From assembly GCA_002328835.1 (NCBI GenBank), contig DCWN01000033.1, positions 66,610-130,609 on the forward strand: DNA of 64,000 nt, written 5' to 3'. Below, piece by piece: positions 17,375 through 25,790 of this stretch (positions within the stretch are counted from its first letter, which is position 1; every line of letters starts with the position of its first letter). This DNA comes from Acidobacteria bacterium UBA2161 (GTDB lineage: Bacteria; Acidobacteriota; Vicinamibacteria; Vicinamibacterales; UBA823). The notes under the pieces were generated by a model. The model made no database searches and was not told the DNA's origin. It saw nothing but the letters and a program-made list of their open reading frames with translations. A program made the position numbers and the translations under genes.

Positions 17375-17406
17375 ACGCCGGTCCGGGTTCAGGCCCGGGC
17401 CGGCGT
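17375..17406 (+). terminator. Hairpin downstream of the NHL gene
   Basis: ACGCCGG-T-CCGGG (17375-17387) pairs with CCCGG-G-CCGGCGT (17394-17406), with one T-G wobble and a 6-base loop, 27 bases after the stop codon. The following sequence has only scattered T residues. Confidence 0.55.
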
Positions 17407-17425
17407 GTCTCGTTGTGTCAGCTAT

Positions 17426-17518
17426 AGCTCGGGGCTTCGCCCCGAACCCCCGCGCGGGCCTTCACGGGGACCCCACACGCCCCATTCCGGCCCGCGCGAG
17501 CCGCGCCGTGCGCGGCTT
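17426..17518. repeat. Dispersed intergenic repeat, copy 1
   Basis: About 93 bases beginning AGCTCGGGGCTTCGCCCCG match, with substitutions and small gaps, the reverse complement of 51718-51811. Both copies lie between the 3' ends of convergent genes and start with the same hairpin (GGGGC-TTC-GCCCC here, loop TAC in the other copy). A REP-like or terminator-associated element is the likely explanation. Confidence 0.65.
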
Positions 17519-17538
17519 GATCGCTCGGCGGGACTCCC

Positions 17539-17973
17539 TCAGTCACTGGCCTTAATCCGGTAGCCGTCGTCGGTCTCTTCGCGGTAGCTCTGATGGCAGG
17601 GGCCGCAGGTGCCGCGAATCTCGGAGAGCGCCTCTCGCGTGGCGTCGTACTCGTTCCGGCTGGCGGCGAGGCTGAGCGCACGCGACGCCGTGACACCCGC
17701 TGCCGCGAGCGTCGCCGCCGCCTCGACGTCCCTGGCGCTCCAGAACCCCTGCACCTGCTCGAACATCGCCGCGAGCCGGTCACCGTCCTCTTCGGTCTCG
17801 GGCCAGTACCGCGAGTCGATGTGCTGTTCGGCGTCGCCGACCGTCAGCCTGAGTTCCTTCATCGTGGCGTCGTACTCCGCCTCGGTGAGCGCTTCCTGAC
17901 GGGCGCCCGCGCCCGGCGCGAGCAGCGCAACGGCGAAGGCAGTGACGACGGCGATGGATACGCGGGTTCGCAT
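17539..17973 (-). CDS. Cytochrome c' -like four-helix haem protein
   Basis: 144 residues: a signal peptide (1-25), then a helical domain ending in CGPCHQSYRE at about 125-134. A CxxCH motif near the C-terminus after helical segments is the hallmark of class II cytochromes c'. Such proteins bind NO/CO or move electrons in the periplasm. The gene ends 12 bp after the GGT gene begins its upstream side (GGT stop at 17986), both on the minus strand, so co-transcription with GGT is likely. Confidence 0.8.
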   Translation of the reverse strand: MRTRVSIAVVTAFAVALLAPGAGARQEALTEAEYDATMKELRLTVGDAEQHIDSRYWPETEEDGDRLAAMFEQVQGFWSARDVEAAATLAAAGVTASRALSLAASRNEYDATREALSEIRGTCGPCHQSYREETDDGYRIKASD

Positions 17974-17985
17974 GCGACTGGCCTT

Positions 17986-19884
17986 TCAATACGCGATGGC
18001 GTAGCAGTCGCGGCGCGGATCGGCCGCCGCGAGACGATTGTCGGTTGCCGGGTCGATCATGACCGCCGTGGCGCATCCCGAAACGCCCAGCGGGCGCACC
18101 TCGTTCACCAGGTGCCCTCGACTGCGCAGTTCGTCGGCGATTTCGGTCGGGATCGTCGACTCCAGATCCATCTGGTTGAAGCCGGCGGCGTGGGGCCAGA
18201 ACGAGCCGTGCAGATGCCGCGTCCGGACGCGCGGCCACTCGAAGGCCGCGTGCAGGTTCGGATACCAGTCGTCCCAGAATTCGACGATGTTCAGGAAGCC
18301 CTGCAGAATCGTCTGATCCTGGTTGTCACCGCCGGGTGTGCCGATGGCGAGAAACGGTTCACCGTCCCGCGCCACGATGCTCGGCGTCAGGGTGTAGCGC
18401 GGCCGCGCGCGCGCGCGAAGCTGGTTCGCTCGATCGGGATCCAGCCAGAACTGCTCGCCGCGCGTGCTCATGCCGATTCCGGTCTGGCCGAGGATGACGG
18501 CGCCGCCGATCCACCCGCCGCTCGGCGTCGTGTCGAAGATGTTGCCTTCGGCGTCGATGATTGCCATGTGTGACGTGTCCTTCAGCCCGCCCGATGACGG
18601 CACGAACGATCCCCCGGCGCCGTCGGTCGCCTGACCGTCCTCGATGTTGGCGATCCAGTACGGCCATTCGTCGACCTCGGGGTCGAAGGGCAACGGGTCG
18701 CCCGCCTTGAACGCCGGCGAGGCCCGGCTCGGGTCGATTTCCCGGGCCCGCGTCGCCGCGTAGGCTTTCGACAGCAATCCGGCTCGTGGCACGGCCACGA
18801 ACTCGGGATCGGCGTAGTAGGTGTCGCGGTCGGCATAGGCCAGCTTCATCGCTTCGATCATCGTATGGATGTAGTCGGCGCTGTTGTGGCCCATCGACTG
18901 GAGGTCGTACTGCTCCAGGATGTTCAGGGTCTGCAGCAGCACCGGGCCCTGGCTGCCGAAGTCCTGCTTGTAGACCGTGTAGCCTCGGTAGTCGACTTGC
19001 ATCGGCTCCTCGATCTTGGCGTAGAACTCCGCGAAGTCGTCGTACTCGAACAGCGAGCCGTTCGCTTGCAGGAAGTCGACCATCTCGCGCGCGATGTCGC
19101 CCTTGTAGAATCGGTCGCGCGCCGCCGCGATTCCCGCCTCGCGGCCGAGGTGGGCGCTCTCGCGCTCGGCGACCACCATCCTCTTCAGCGTGTTCGCCAG
19201 GGTGGGCAGCGTGATCGTCTCACCCGGGGCGTAGAGTGACCCATCGGGTTTCAGCCAGTAGCGCTGATTCTCGGGCCACGCCTCGAAGAACTCGAGGTTG
19301 CGCTCGATCGATCGCGCCGTGCGCGGCCGCAGCGGAAAGCCGTGCTCCGCGTAGTCGATCGCCCGCGCCGCGATCTGCTCGAAGGTCATCGTGCCCCATC
19401 GTTCGAGGACGGTCAGCGCGCCGTGGAGTGCCCCGGGAACGACGGCGGGGTCGAGCCCCTCGCCGTTCAGATCCCGCTCACGCTCGAGGTACCAGTCGAT
19501 CGTGGCTCGTTCGGGCGCCCAGCCTTGGCCGACGATCGAGGTCACCTTGCCCTCGGCCTTCGGGTAGACGAGGATCAGCGCCTCGCCGCCCAGGCCGTAC
19601 AGATCCTGTTCGACCACGCCGCCGACCAGCAGCGACGTCGCGCCGGCATCGAAGGCGTTGCCGCCCTGAACGAGGATTTCGAACGCCGCGGCGGTCGTGA
19701 GCGGATGGCCAGCCGACACGCCGGCCGTTCGGCCAGAGACGGGTGGCCGCTGCGCGTCGAGAGATGCGGTCTGCGAGACGATCAGCCCGCCGAGGACGAC
19801 GAGCGTGACGACGCCCGCCCACCGTCGCCGTCCGCCGGCCGCGTGAGAATCGCTCTTGGCGAGGCGCCGTGACAGATGTTGCAT
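17986..19884 (-). CDS. ggt: Gamma-glutamyltransferase (periplasmic)
   Basis: 632 residues with an N-terminal export signal (hydrophobic 23-40). Family landmarks: SAGHPLTTAAAFEILVQGGNAFDAG near 57-81, VVPGALHG, GSQGPVLLQTLNI, and the autocatalytic site DTSHMAIID, whose Thr should become the N-terminal nucleophile of the small subunit. GTPGGDNQDQ follows in the small subunit. The enzyme hydrolyses glutathione or other gamma-glutamyl compounds or transfers the glutamyl group. The first 50 bases of a second ggt-like gene on the opposite strand (20181) face it across a 296-bp region. Confidence 0.93.
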   Translation of the reverse strand: MQHLSRRLAKSDSHAAGGRRRWAGVVTLVVLGGLIVSQTASLDAQRPPVSGRTAGVSAGHPLTTAAAFEILVQGGNAFDAGATSLLVGGVVEQDLYGLGGEALILVYPKAEGKVTSIVGQGWAPERATIDWYLERERDLNGEGLDPAVVPGALHGALTVLERWGTMTFEQIAARAIDYAEHGFPLRPRTARSIERNLEFFEAWPENQRYWLKPDGSLYAPGETITLPTLANTLKRMVVAERESAHLGREAGIAAARDRFYKGDIAREMVDFLQANGSLFEYDDFAEFYAKIEEPMQVDYRGYTVYKQDFGSQGPVLLQTLNILEQYDLQSMGHNSADYIHTMIEAMKLAYADRDTYYADPEFVAVPRAGLLSKAYAATRAREIDPSRASPAFKAGDPLPFDPEVDEWPYWIANIEDGQATDGAGGSFVPSSGGLKDTSHMAIIDAEGNIFDTTPSGGWIGGAVILGQTGIGMSTRGEQFWLDPDRANQLRARARPRYTLTPSIVARDGEPFLAIGTPGGDNQDQTILQGFLNIVEFWDDWYPNLHAAFEWPRVRTRHLHGSFWPHAAGFNQMDLESTIPTEIADELRSRGHLVNEVRPLGVSGCATAVMIDPATDNRLAAADPRRDCYAIAY

Positions 19885-20180
19885 CGGTTACCCCTTGACT
19901 CGAGCGCGCGATGGCCGCGCGTCCGCCTGACTCCGAGGACCTGGTAACGAAGTTCGACGTGTGACTCAGGGGAATCTACTGGGTGTCTCCCCGGAAATCA
20001 ATGTCATCGGGCGGATGAGGCGCGCGCGAGGGTGGGGTTGTATTGAGGTGTGCCGGGTGTAGACTGGGGGCCGGTTTCGCGACGTCGTACGCAGGTGTTC
20101 CTCGCGTGTTCGATGCCAGAGGCGCGCGAAGGCGGCGGGAAGCTGGCCGGCCGTTCCTATATTCTCGACAGGTGGTTGTC

Positions 20181-20378
20181 ATGAAGCTCCGGCTCACGGC
20201 GGTGATTCCGGCGGTGGCGCTGTGTCTCTTTCTGGTGTCGGCCTCTCGGCCCGTTGCGCAGGAGGCGCCGAGGCCAGTCGTCGGCCGGTCGATGGTCGTC
20301 ACCGAATACGGCATCGTCGCCGCGAGCCAGCCGCTCGCCGCCCGGGCCGGCGTGCAGGTCCTGGAGCGTGGCGGCAAT
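20181..20378 (+). pseudogene. 5' fragment of a second gamma-glutamyltransferase
   Basis: An ATG at 20181 opens a signal peptide (MKLRLTAVIPAVALCLFLV) followed by VVTEYGIVAASQPLAARAGVQVLERGGNA, the conserved N-terminus of GGTs. It breaks off exactly where GGNAVDAA would continue, at about 20376-20384, and the next codons in this frame are unrelated. Directly after the break a TonB receptor sequence begins in another frame. The upstream 19885-20180 region (296 bp, between divergent starts) must hold promoters, but I cannot identify them. No functional product is expected. Confidence 0.75.
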
Positions 20379-22452
20379 GCGATACGGCTTCACGGTCGGC
20401 GGGCCGATCGTGCAGGACAAGGTGCACTTCTTCTGGAGCCTCGAGCGACCGATCATCGACAAGGGCGTGACGATCAACATTCCGGCGCGGCCCGAGTTCA
20501 ATCGCGCCGAGGTCGAGCAGGTCCGGCCCTGGAACTACTTCCTCCGCGGTGACCACCAGATCAACGCGAACAACACCTGGGGCGCGCGCTGGCTCTACGA
20601 GGTCTCGCCGTCGGATCACTTCGACAACGACTGGGCGCCGGGCGTCGACGAGTTCGAGGGCGACGTCGACTGGGCCGCCGGCGGATCGTGGAACTCGGTC
20701 GTCGGCGACAACAAGGTCAACGTCCTCCGGATCGGCGCGGTCTACGAGGATCTGAACTGGGAGTCCCGCGAGGAGGGGTTCGACGGTGTGTCGCAGATCA
20801 CCCAGACGCCGCGTCTCGAATTCCGGGACTTCACGGCCGGGACGATCGACACGTCGTTCCAGCGGGTCAACCTGACCTGGAACTTCGACAACCGGTTCTC
20901 GCTCTACGTGCCCGACAAGAACGGCGACCACGACTTCAAGTTCGGCACGCAGTGGCGCTACGCGACCTTGGACTACCGCCAGTCCAACCTCCTGAACGGT
21001 CAGTTCGATTTCGACGGCAACCTCGATTTCAATGCCGCCGATCCCTCGTCGTATCCCGAGTCGCTGGAAATTCAGGTCGGTGACCGCCTGTACTACCTGC
21101 AGGGCCACATCTTCAGCCTGTTCGGACAGGACAAGTGGCAGATCAACGACCGGGCGACCTTCAGTCTCGGCCTGCGCTACGACGTCGAGATCATGAAGAC
21201 GCCGAACGACGACAACCCGTTCTACAACGGCCCGGGCGGGACCGGGACGACGGACTACCCGGTCGACAAGAACAACATCGCGCCGAGGTTGGGCTTCTCC
21301 TACGTCCTCGACGACGAGGGCCGGACGGTGTTGCGGGGCGGGGCGGGAAGGTTCTACCAGAAGTTCCGGATCACCCACCTCGACAACCTGTTCTCCGACC
21401 GGCGGTTCACCAACTCGTTCGACGTGTCGTTCCCGGCCGACGGCGTCGACCCGGGGCCCGGAGGCGGAAACTTCCCGACCGACCCGATGCTCGTGAACGG
21501 ACCGACGGTCAACCGCGCGCTGCTCGACTCGCTGTTCCCACCGGGGACGCAGCAGATCAATCAGGGCAATGTCAGGTTCGACAACGCCGATCGGACGAGT
21601 CCCTACGCCGACCAGTTCTCGTTCGGCTTGGAGCGGCAGATCGCCTCCGACATGTCGGTGAGCCTCGACTACATCCGTGTCCAGAACCGGGATCAGATGA
21701 TCCTGTTCAACTGGAACCAGCGGGAGCGGCAGGGGACCGGCCGGCGTGATCCGATCACGCGGCCTGACTCCAGGTTCGCCGACGACGTCTACCAGCTCCT
21801 CAACGGTGGATCGATCGATCACGATGCGTTGCAGTTCCAGCTCGACAAGCGGTTCAGCAACAACTACCGCTTCCGCGTGTCGTACACGCTGGGCAACACG
21901 CGGGGCAACGTCCGTCAGGGCGACGGCGAGTTCATCTGGAGCCAGGTCGGGCAGGATCTCAATTTGGATCAGAACGAGGGCCCGACCGATTTCGATCGGC
22001 GGCACAACCTCGTCGCTAATGCCACATGGGCCGTGCCCGGCACCAACGGCCTGCGCCTGAGCGGGATCATGCGGACCCGCAGCGGGTCCAGGTTCTCGAT
22101 CTGGGACAGCAACACGGACCCGAACTCGAACGGCGAGGACAACGACGACTTCCTGGCCGCGGGTAGCTACAGTGGCGAGGGTACGAACGCCTACACGACC
22201 GATTTCGACGGCGGCCGGAACGGCGCCGTGGGGCCGAAGTTCTTCCAGTTCGACATGCGGGGCGGCTACACGGTCGAACTGCCGAACGAGAACACGTTCC
22301 AGTTCTACGTCGACCTGATCAACCTGACGAACCGGTCGAACTTCAACGCGCCGACCGGGGATCGCCGGAGCAGAAACTTCATGATCCTCCGTTCGCTCGT
22401 CAACAACGGGCTGCCGCGGACCGTGCAGATCGGGATCCGCTACGCCTACTAG
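20377..22452 (+). pseudogene. Oar-like TonB-dependent receptor, N-terminal half missing
   Basis: The open frame matches the second half of a large carboxypeptidase-regulatory-like/Oar-type TonB receptor. It starts at YGFTVGGPIVQDKVHFFWSLE (the end of the plug domain) and continues through barrel strands such as FRLLYTLGN-like, PYADQFSFGLERQIASDMS, and DFDRRHNLVANATW to a terminal aromatic GIRYAY. Signal peptide, N-terminal carboxypeptidase-like domain, TonB box and most of the plug are gone, replaced by the ggt fragment. The ATG at 20377 could start translation of 691 residues but without export signal. A strong terminator follows at 22504. Confidence 0.8.
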
Positions 22453-22503
22453 GCCGAGCGCAGCGTGAACATCGACGCGTCGTTCGACGCGCCGAGCAGA
22501 TAC

Positions 22504-22541
22504 CGGGGCGGGCTGACCATCAGCCCGCCCCGTTTGTTTGT
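22504..22541 (+). terminator. Rho-independent terminator after the TonB receptor
   Basis: CGGGGCGGGCTGA (22504-22516) and TCAGCCCGCCCCG (22520-22532) form a perfect 13-bp stem with loop CCA, followed by TTTGTTTGT. Confidence 0.9.
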
Positions 22542-22556
22542 ATAGCTGAAGGCGCT

Positions 22557-23006
22557 CTACTGCACGGACAGCAGGCCGATCTCGAAGATGAGCGTCGCGC
22601 CCGGCGGGATCGGTCCGTTGCCGGCGTCACCGTAGGCCAGGCCGGGCGGGATGGTGAGTCGCCGGGCGCCGCCGACCCGCATACCGACCAGGCCCTGGTC
22701 CCACCCCGCAATCACGTTGCCGGCACCGAGCACGAAGACGAACGGCGCTAGCGCGTTGGCCGCATCGAAGACCTGCCCCTTGTTCTCGAAGCCGTTCGCG
22801 TTCCAAAGCCAGCCGGTGTAGCTCACCGCCAGTGAGTTGCCGGCCGCGGCGGTGGCGCCGTTGCCCACGGTCAGGTCGACGATGGTCAACTGCGTTGGCG
22901 GCGTCGCCGACGGTCCGGTCGGGATTCCCGAAGAATCATCGGAATTCGAACTGGAGCAGGCCGTGGTCAGCACCAAGAACACGCAGAGCAGGATACGCGA
23001 GCGCAT
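22557..23006 (-). CDS. FKBP-type peptidyl-prolyl isomerase, lipoprotein
   Basis: 149 residues: a lipobox LTTAC (C17), a Ser/Asp/Pro-rich linker to about 38, then a single FKBP domain with VSYTGWLWNANG, GQVFDAAN, FVLGAGNVIAGWDQGLVGMRVGG, RRLTIPPGLAYGD, and PPGATLIFEIGLL. Active-site aromatic residues such as the Trp of IAGWDQG and Tyr of LAYGD are present. It should catalyse proline isomerisation of exported proteins from the membrane surface. Length is typical of minimal single-domain FKBPs. Confidence 0.93.
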   Translation of the reverse strand: MRSRILLCVFLVLTTACSSSNSDDSSGIPTGPSATPPTQLTIVDLTVGNGATAAAGNSLAVSYTGWLWNANGFENKGQVFDAANALAPFVFVLGAGNVIAGWDQGLVGMRVGGARRLTIPPGLAYGDAGNGPIPPGATLIFEIGLLSVQ

Positions 23007-23084
23007 GAGGTCTCCCCAGAATCAGTGGAGTTTCCAGGCTATCACGGATGCTTTGCGCAACCGGTCGGCTACTTCACCTGAACA

Positions 23085-24107
23085 TCACCGACACGCGCCT
23101 TCGGTGAGCGGACCGGTCTCGGGGGCGACGGCGAGCGGCGGCGCGGTCTGGGGTTCGCGTACCAACTCGACACGCAGCCACCAGCGCGGCTGGTACTTGA
23201 TGGACACCGGGATGCCGCTGAGGCACCCGTCCCGGCCATAGCCGACCTCGAACCGCGTCTTGTCGCCCGTGGTGCGCTCGCGGGTTTCGAACTTGCCGTG
23301 GATCGTCGTGACCAGCTGTTCGTCGATCAGCTCCCGCTGGCTGGCATGGGAGCGCAGCGACAGGTCGTGGAGGGAGTCGCCGTAGGCATAGAGGATCGCC
23401 ACCTTCCTGAGTGCCTCGACGGCATCGGGCGACGTTCGGTGGGCTCGCACGCTGCGATCGATCAGATTGGCGACCGCGGCGAGGAATCCTGGCTGCATGC
23501 CGACCGGAACGACCTGTTCGTGGTGCTCCGCGTCCGCTGGCGTCTGTTCGATCGCCGCGAACACCTGCCCGGCCTCGTGCAGCGTCAGGCTGTCCAGCGT
23601 GTGTGCGGTCCACATGGTCGCGTCGGAGCGCCCATCACGCACCGTCGCGCGGATGACCGAGAACGCGCCGCGTCGGCCGTCGTCGTCTCGCCCGGCGCGC
23701 ACATCGCCGACGGTGCGCTCTTCCGACTTGGAGATGATGCCGAGCAGGCGGCCATTACGGCCGTCGATCTCCTCCGCGATATAGCCCCACCGATTGAGCC
23801 GCTGCGGCGCGAGCGCCGGGTCGGTCCCGATCAGCAGTTCGTAGGCGACGGCGCCCGACGGGCCGCGGCGCCAGTCGATCCGCGCTAGGCCGACGTTGTC
23901 ACGTCCGATCCAGAAGAGCAGGGGGCGGATCCTACCGGCCATCCGGTAGTGCTCGGTCCGGAATTCCGGCCACTGCCCGCCGGGCCGCCAGGTCGGCGCG
24001 TCGAAGAGGACGTCGATCGGAGAGGGCGCCTTTCGCGAGGCGGCGATCGCGCCGGCGCCGGCCAGGGCCACCACGAGTGCGATCGTGAGGACGCGCCGGG
24101 TCGGCAT
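23085..24107 (-). CDS. Secreted protein of unknown function
   Basis: 340 residues with a signal peptide (MPTRRVLTIALVVALAGAGAIAA). It holds a GYIAEEIDGRNGRLLGIIS stretch, a DSLTLHEAGQVFAAIEQT helix and a C-terminal YGRDGCLSGIPVSIKYQPRWWL. I recognise no family and no catalytic motif. It lies 6 bp downstream of the radical SAM gene on the same strand, so the two are very likely co-transcribed, which is the only functional hint. Confidence 0.65.
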   Translation of the reverse strand: MPTRRVLTIALVVALAGAGAIAASRKAPSPIDVLFDAPTWRPGGQWPEFRTEHYRMAGRIRPLLFWIGRDNVGLARIDWRRGPSGAVAYELLIGTDPALAPQRLNRWGYIAEEIDGRNGRLLGIISKSEERTVGDVRAGRDDDGRRGAFSVIRATVRDGRSDATMWTAHTLDSLTLHEAGQVFAAIEQTPADAEHHEQVVPVGMQPGFLAAVANLIDRSVRAHRTSPDAVEALRKVAILYAYGDSLHDLSLRSHASQRELIDEQLVTTIHGKFETRERTTGDKTRFEVGYGRDGCLSGIPVSIKYQPRWWLRVELVREPQTAPPLAVAPETGPLTEGACR

Positions 24108-24113
24108 CCGGTG

Positions 24114-25670
24114 TCACGCCTCCTTCGGCTTTGGCACCTGCAGATCGGGCAGCGGCTGGGCGACTGGCCGTGGCACCTGAAGGTCCGGCAGCGGCTGGGC
24201 GACGAACAGGCGACGGCTCCACTTGGCCAGACGCCGGGCCACGCGGTTCGCCTGCTTGACGCGCGCGCTGTCGGTTGCGATGCCGGTGTTGGCGTACATC
24301 TGCCGGTACAGCTTCGACACGAGGACGAAGGCCAGACGGGACTTGAACGATTTCACGCAGCGCGACCGCCGCCAGATCGCGCCGAGGCGATAGAAGCGGT
24401 CCCAGACGCCCTGAGTGCGGCGTCGGATTTCCTCATCCGACATGGAAGGATGCTCGTTCACGATCCGTGGCCGGTCGCCGTGCGGTATCAGCCAGTACCG
24501 GGTCAACGGGATGCCATTGATCTTCGGAATATCGTCGCCCACTCGCTTTTCCCACTTTTCGAAGTCGATCGTTCCCGGCAGCATCGCGAGCATCACGAAC
24601 TGGGCCATGGTGACGCCGGCCCGGTCCGCCAGTTTGGCCGTGGCTTCGAACACGGGGGCACGGTCGGTCGGCAGGCCGAAGATGAACGAGCCGAGGACGT
24701 GCATCCCGTGCTCGCGGAACGCTCGGAGGCGGTCGACCAGTGCCTCCCCCGCGAGGTTGAAGTCCTTGTAGACCGCTTTCAGCCCTTCGGGGGTGACCGA
24801 CTCGATGCCGACCAGTGCGCCCCTGATCCTGGCCCGTCTCATCGCGGCGAGAAACTCGGGGTCCTCGGCGGCCTCCATCGTGAGCTGCGTAAAGAAGACC
24901 ATGTCGCTTGGCAGTTCGGCCATGCGGTCCATCAACTGGAAGCGTTCGGCGCGGAGATCCTCGAGGTGCTGGGCATGCGACGGATCCTCCCGCCGGCGTG
25001 CGGTCTTCACGTCGTCGAGCGTCACCGGGTAGAAGTTGTCGTCAGCCAGGATGAGGAAGCGATAGCCCAGCCGGCGCAGCGCCACCATCTCCTCGATCAC
25101 GACGTCGCTGGCGAGCTGCCGGGGCTCCTGGCCGTCGGTGCGCCAGACCGAACAGAACGAGCAGTGCTTCGGGCAGCCGCGAACGGTCTGGACCGACGCC
25201 CACATGTACTTGTCGCGGGGCATGAGATCCCAGCGCGCCGGCACGAGTTGGGTGGCCTCGACGCGCCCGGCCTGGTAGAGCGGCTGGAGCCGGTCGTCCC
25301 GAACGTCGGCCAAGACCTGCGCCCAGACGAGGTCGCCGTCGCCGCAGACGACCGCGTGCGCGCCGCCGCGCTCGCGCGTCTCGTCGGGATAGAGCGTCGA
25401 GTGGATGCCGCCGTAGACGACCGTCGCGCCGCGTGCGCGGGCGGCGCGGCCCACCTCGTAGCCCTTGAGGACGTTCCCCGTGTGGATGCCGATGCCGACG
25501 ACGTCGCCTTCGTCCACCGTGTCGAGGTCGAACGGGTCGATTGTTTCGTCGGTGACGGTCGGGTCCCCGCACCACGCCGGCGTGGCCGCGGCCAGGACGT
25601 ACAGCCAGCGTGGCGTGATGACCGACGTGCCGAATGACAGGTTGCTCGGATTGACCAGGTGAACGCGCAT
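24114..25670 (-). CDS. B12-binding-type radical SAM protein with C-terminal 13-residue repeat
   Basis: 518 residues. An N-terminal Rossmann-like domain (1-135; VVYGGIHSTLYPDE, VVCGDGD) of the kind annotated as B12-binding precedes a radical SAM domain with the three cluster cysteines CPKHCSFC (C166, C170, C173). FLILADDNFYP and GIESVTPEGLK follow, as in the B12-dependent radical SAM group. The C-terminus ends with two near-identical 13-residue units (VAQPLPDLQVPRP/KP). The product is unknown; relatives act in methylation or natural-product and lipid chemistry. The AT-rich upstream gap has a weak match to the candidate BlaI operator. Confidence 0.82.
   Translation of the reverse strand: MRVHLVNPSNLSFGTSVITPRWLYVLAAATPAWCGDPTVTDETIDPFDLDTVDEGDVVGIGIHTGNVLKGYEVGRAARARGATVVYGGIHSTLYPDETRERGGAHAVVCGDGDLVWAQVLADVRDDRLQPLYQAGRVEATQLVPARWDLMPRDKYMWASVQTVRGCPKHCSFCSVWRTDGQEPRQLASDVVIEEMVALRRLGYRFLILADDNFYPVTLDDVKTARRREDPSHAQHLEDLRAERFQLMDRMAELPSDMVFFTQLTMEAAEDPEFLAAMRRARIRGALVGIESVTPEGLKAVYKDFNLAGEALVDRLRAFREHGMHVLGSFIFGLPTDRAPVFEATAKLADRAGVTMAQFVMLAMLPGTIDFEKWEKRVGDDIPKINGIPLTRYWLIPHGDRPRIVNEHPSMSDEEIRRRTQGVWDRFYRLGAIWRRSRCVKSFKSRLAFVLVSKLYRQMYANTGIATDSARVKQANRVARRLAKWSRRLFVAQPLPDLQVPRPVAQPLPDLQVPKPKEA
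24126..24206. repeat. 39-bp tandem duplication inside the radical SAM gene
   Basis: Two adjacent units beginning GGCACCTG and containing CGGGCAGCGGCTGGGCGAC or its near-copy encode the repeated VAQPLPDLQVP units. The copies differ at a few bases, so the duplication is not brand new. It stays in frame. Confidence 0.75.
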
Positions 25671-25709
25671 CGGGTTCAGGCTCTCGGCGACAGGGTTCTC
25701 AGATTAAAT

Positions 25710-25723
25710 ATTAAATAATTAGT
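25710..25723. promoter_or_regulatory. Weak candidate BlaI site upstream of the radical SAM gene
   Basis: ATTAAATAATTAGT matches the blaI-promoter site ACTATAAAATTAGT at 11 of 14 positions, and is followed by TTGCA as is the reverse complement of that site. The left half is not a good inverted repeat, and the region is AT-rich, so chance similarity is quite possible. Confidence 0.3.
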
Positions 25724-25790
25724 TGCATAAAGGCCGAATTCGATCCGGTCGTGCAGTCTGGGCAAGCATGACATCTCGACTCAGATTGAC

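Noticed and set aside
20299..22005. 568-codon minus-strand open frame antisense to the TonB receptor
   Set aside because: Composition is Val/Arg repeats without motifs; the plus strand is clearly a receptor barrel.
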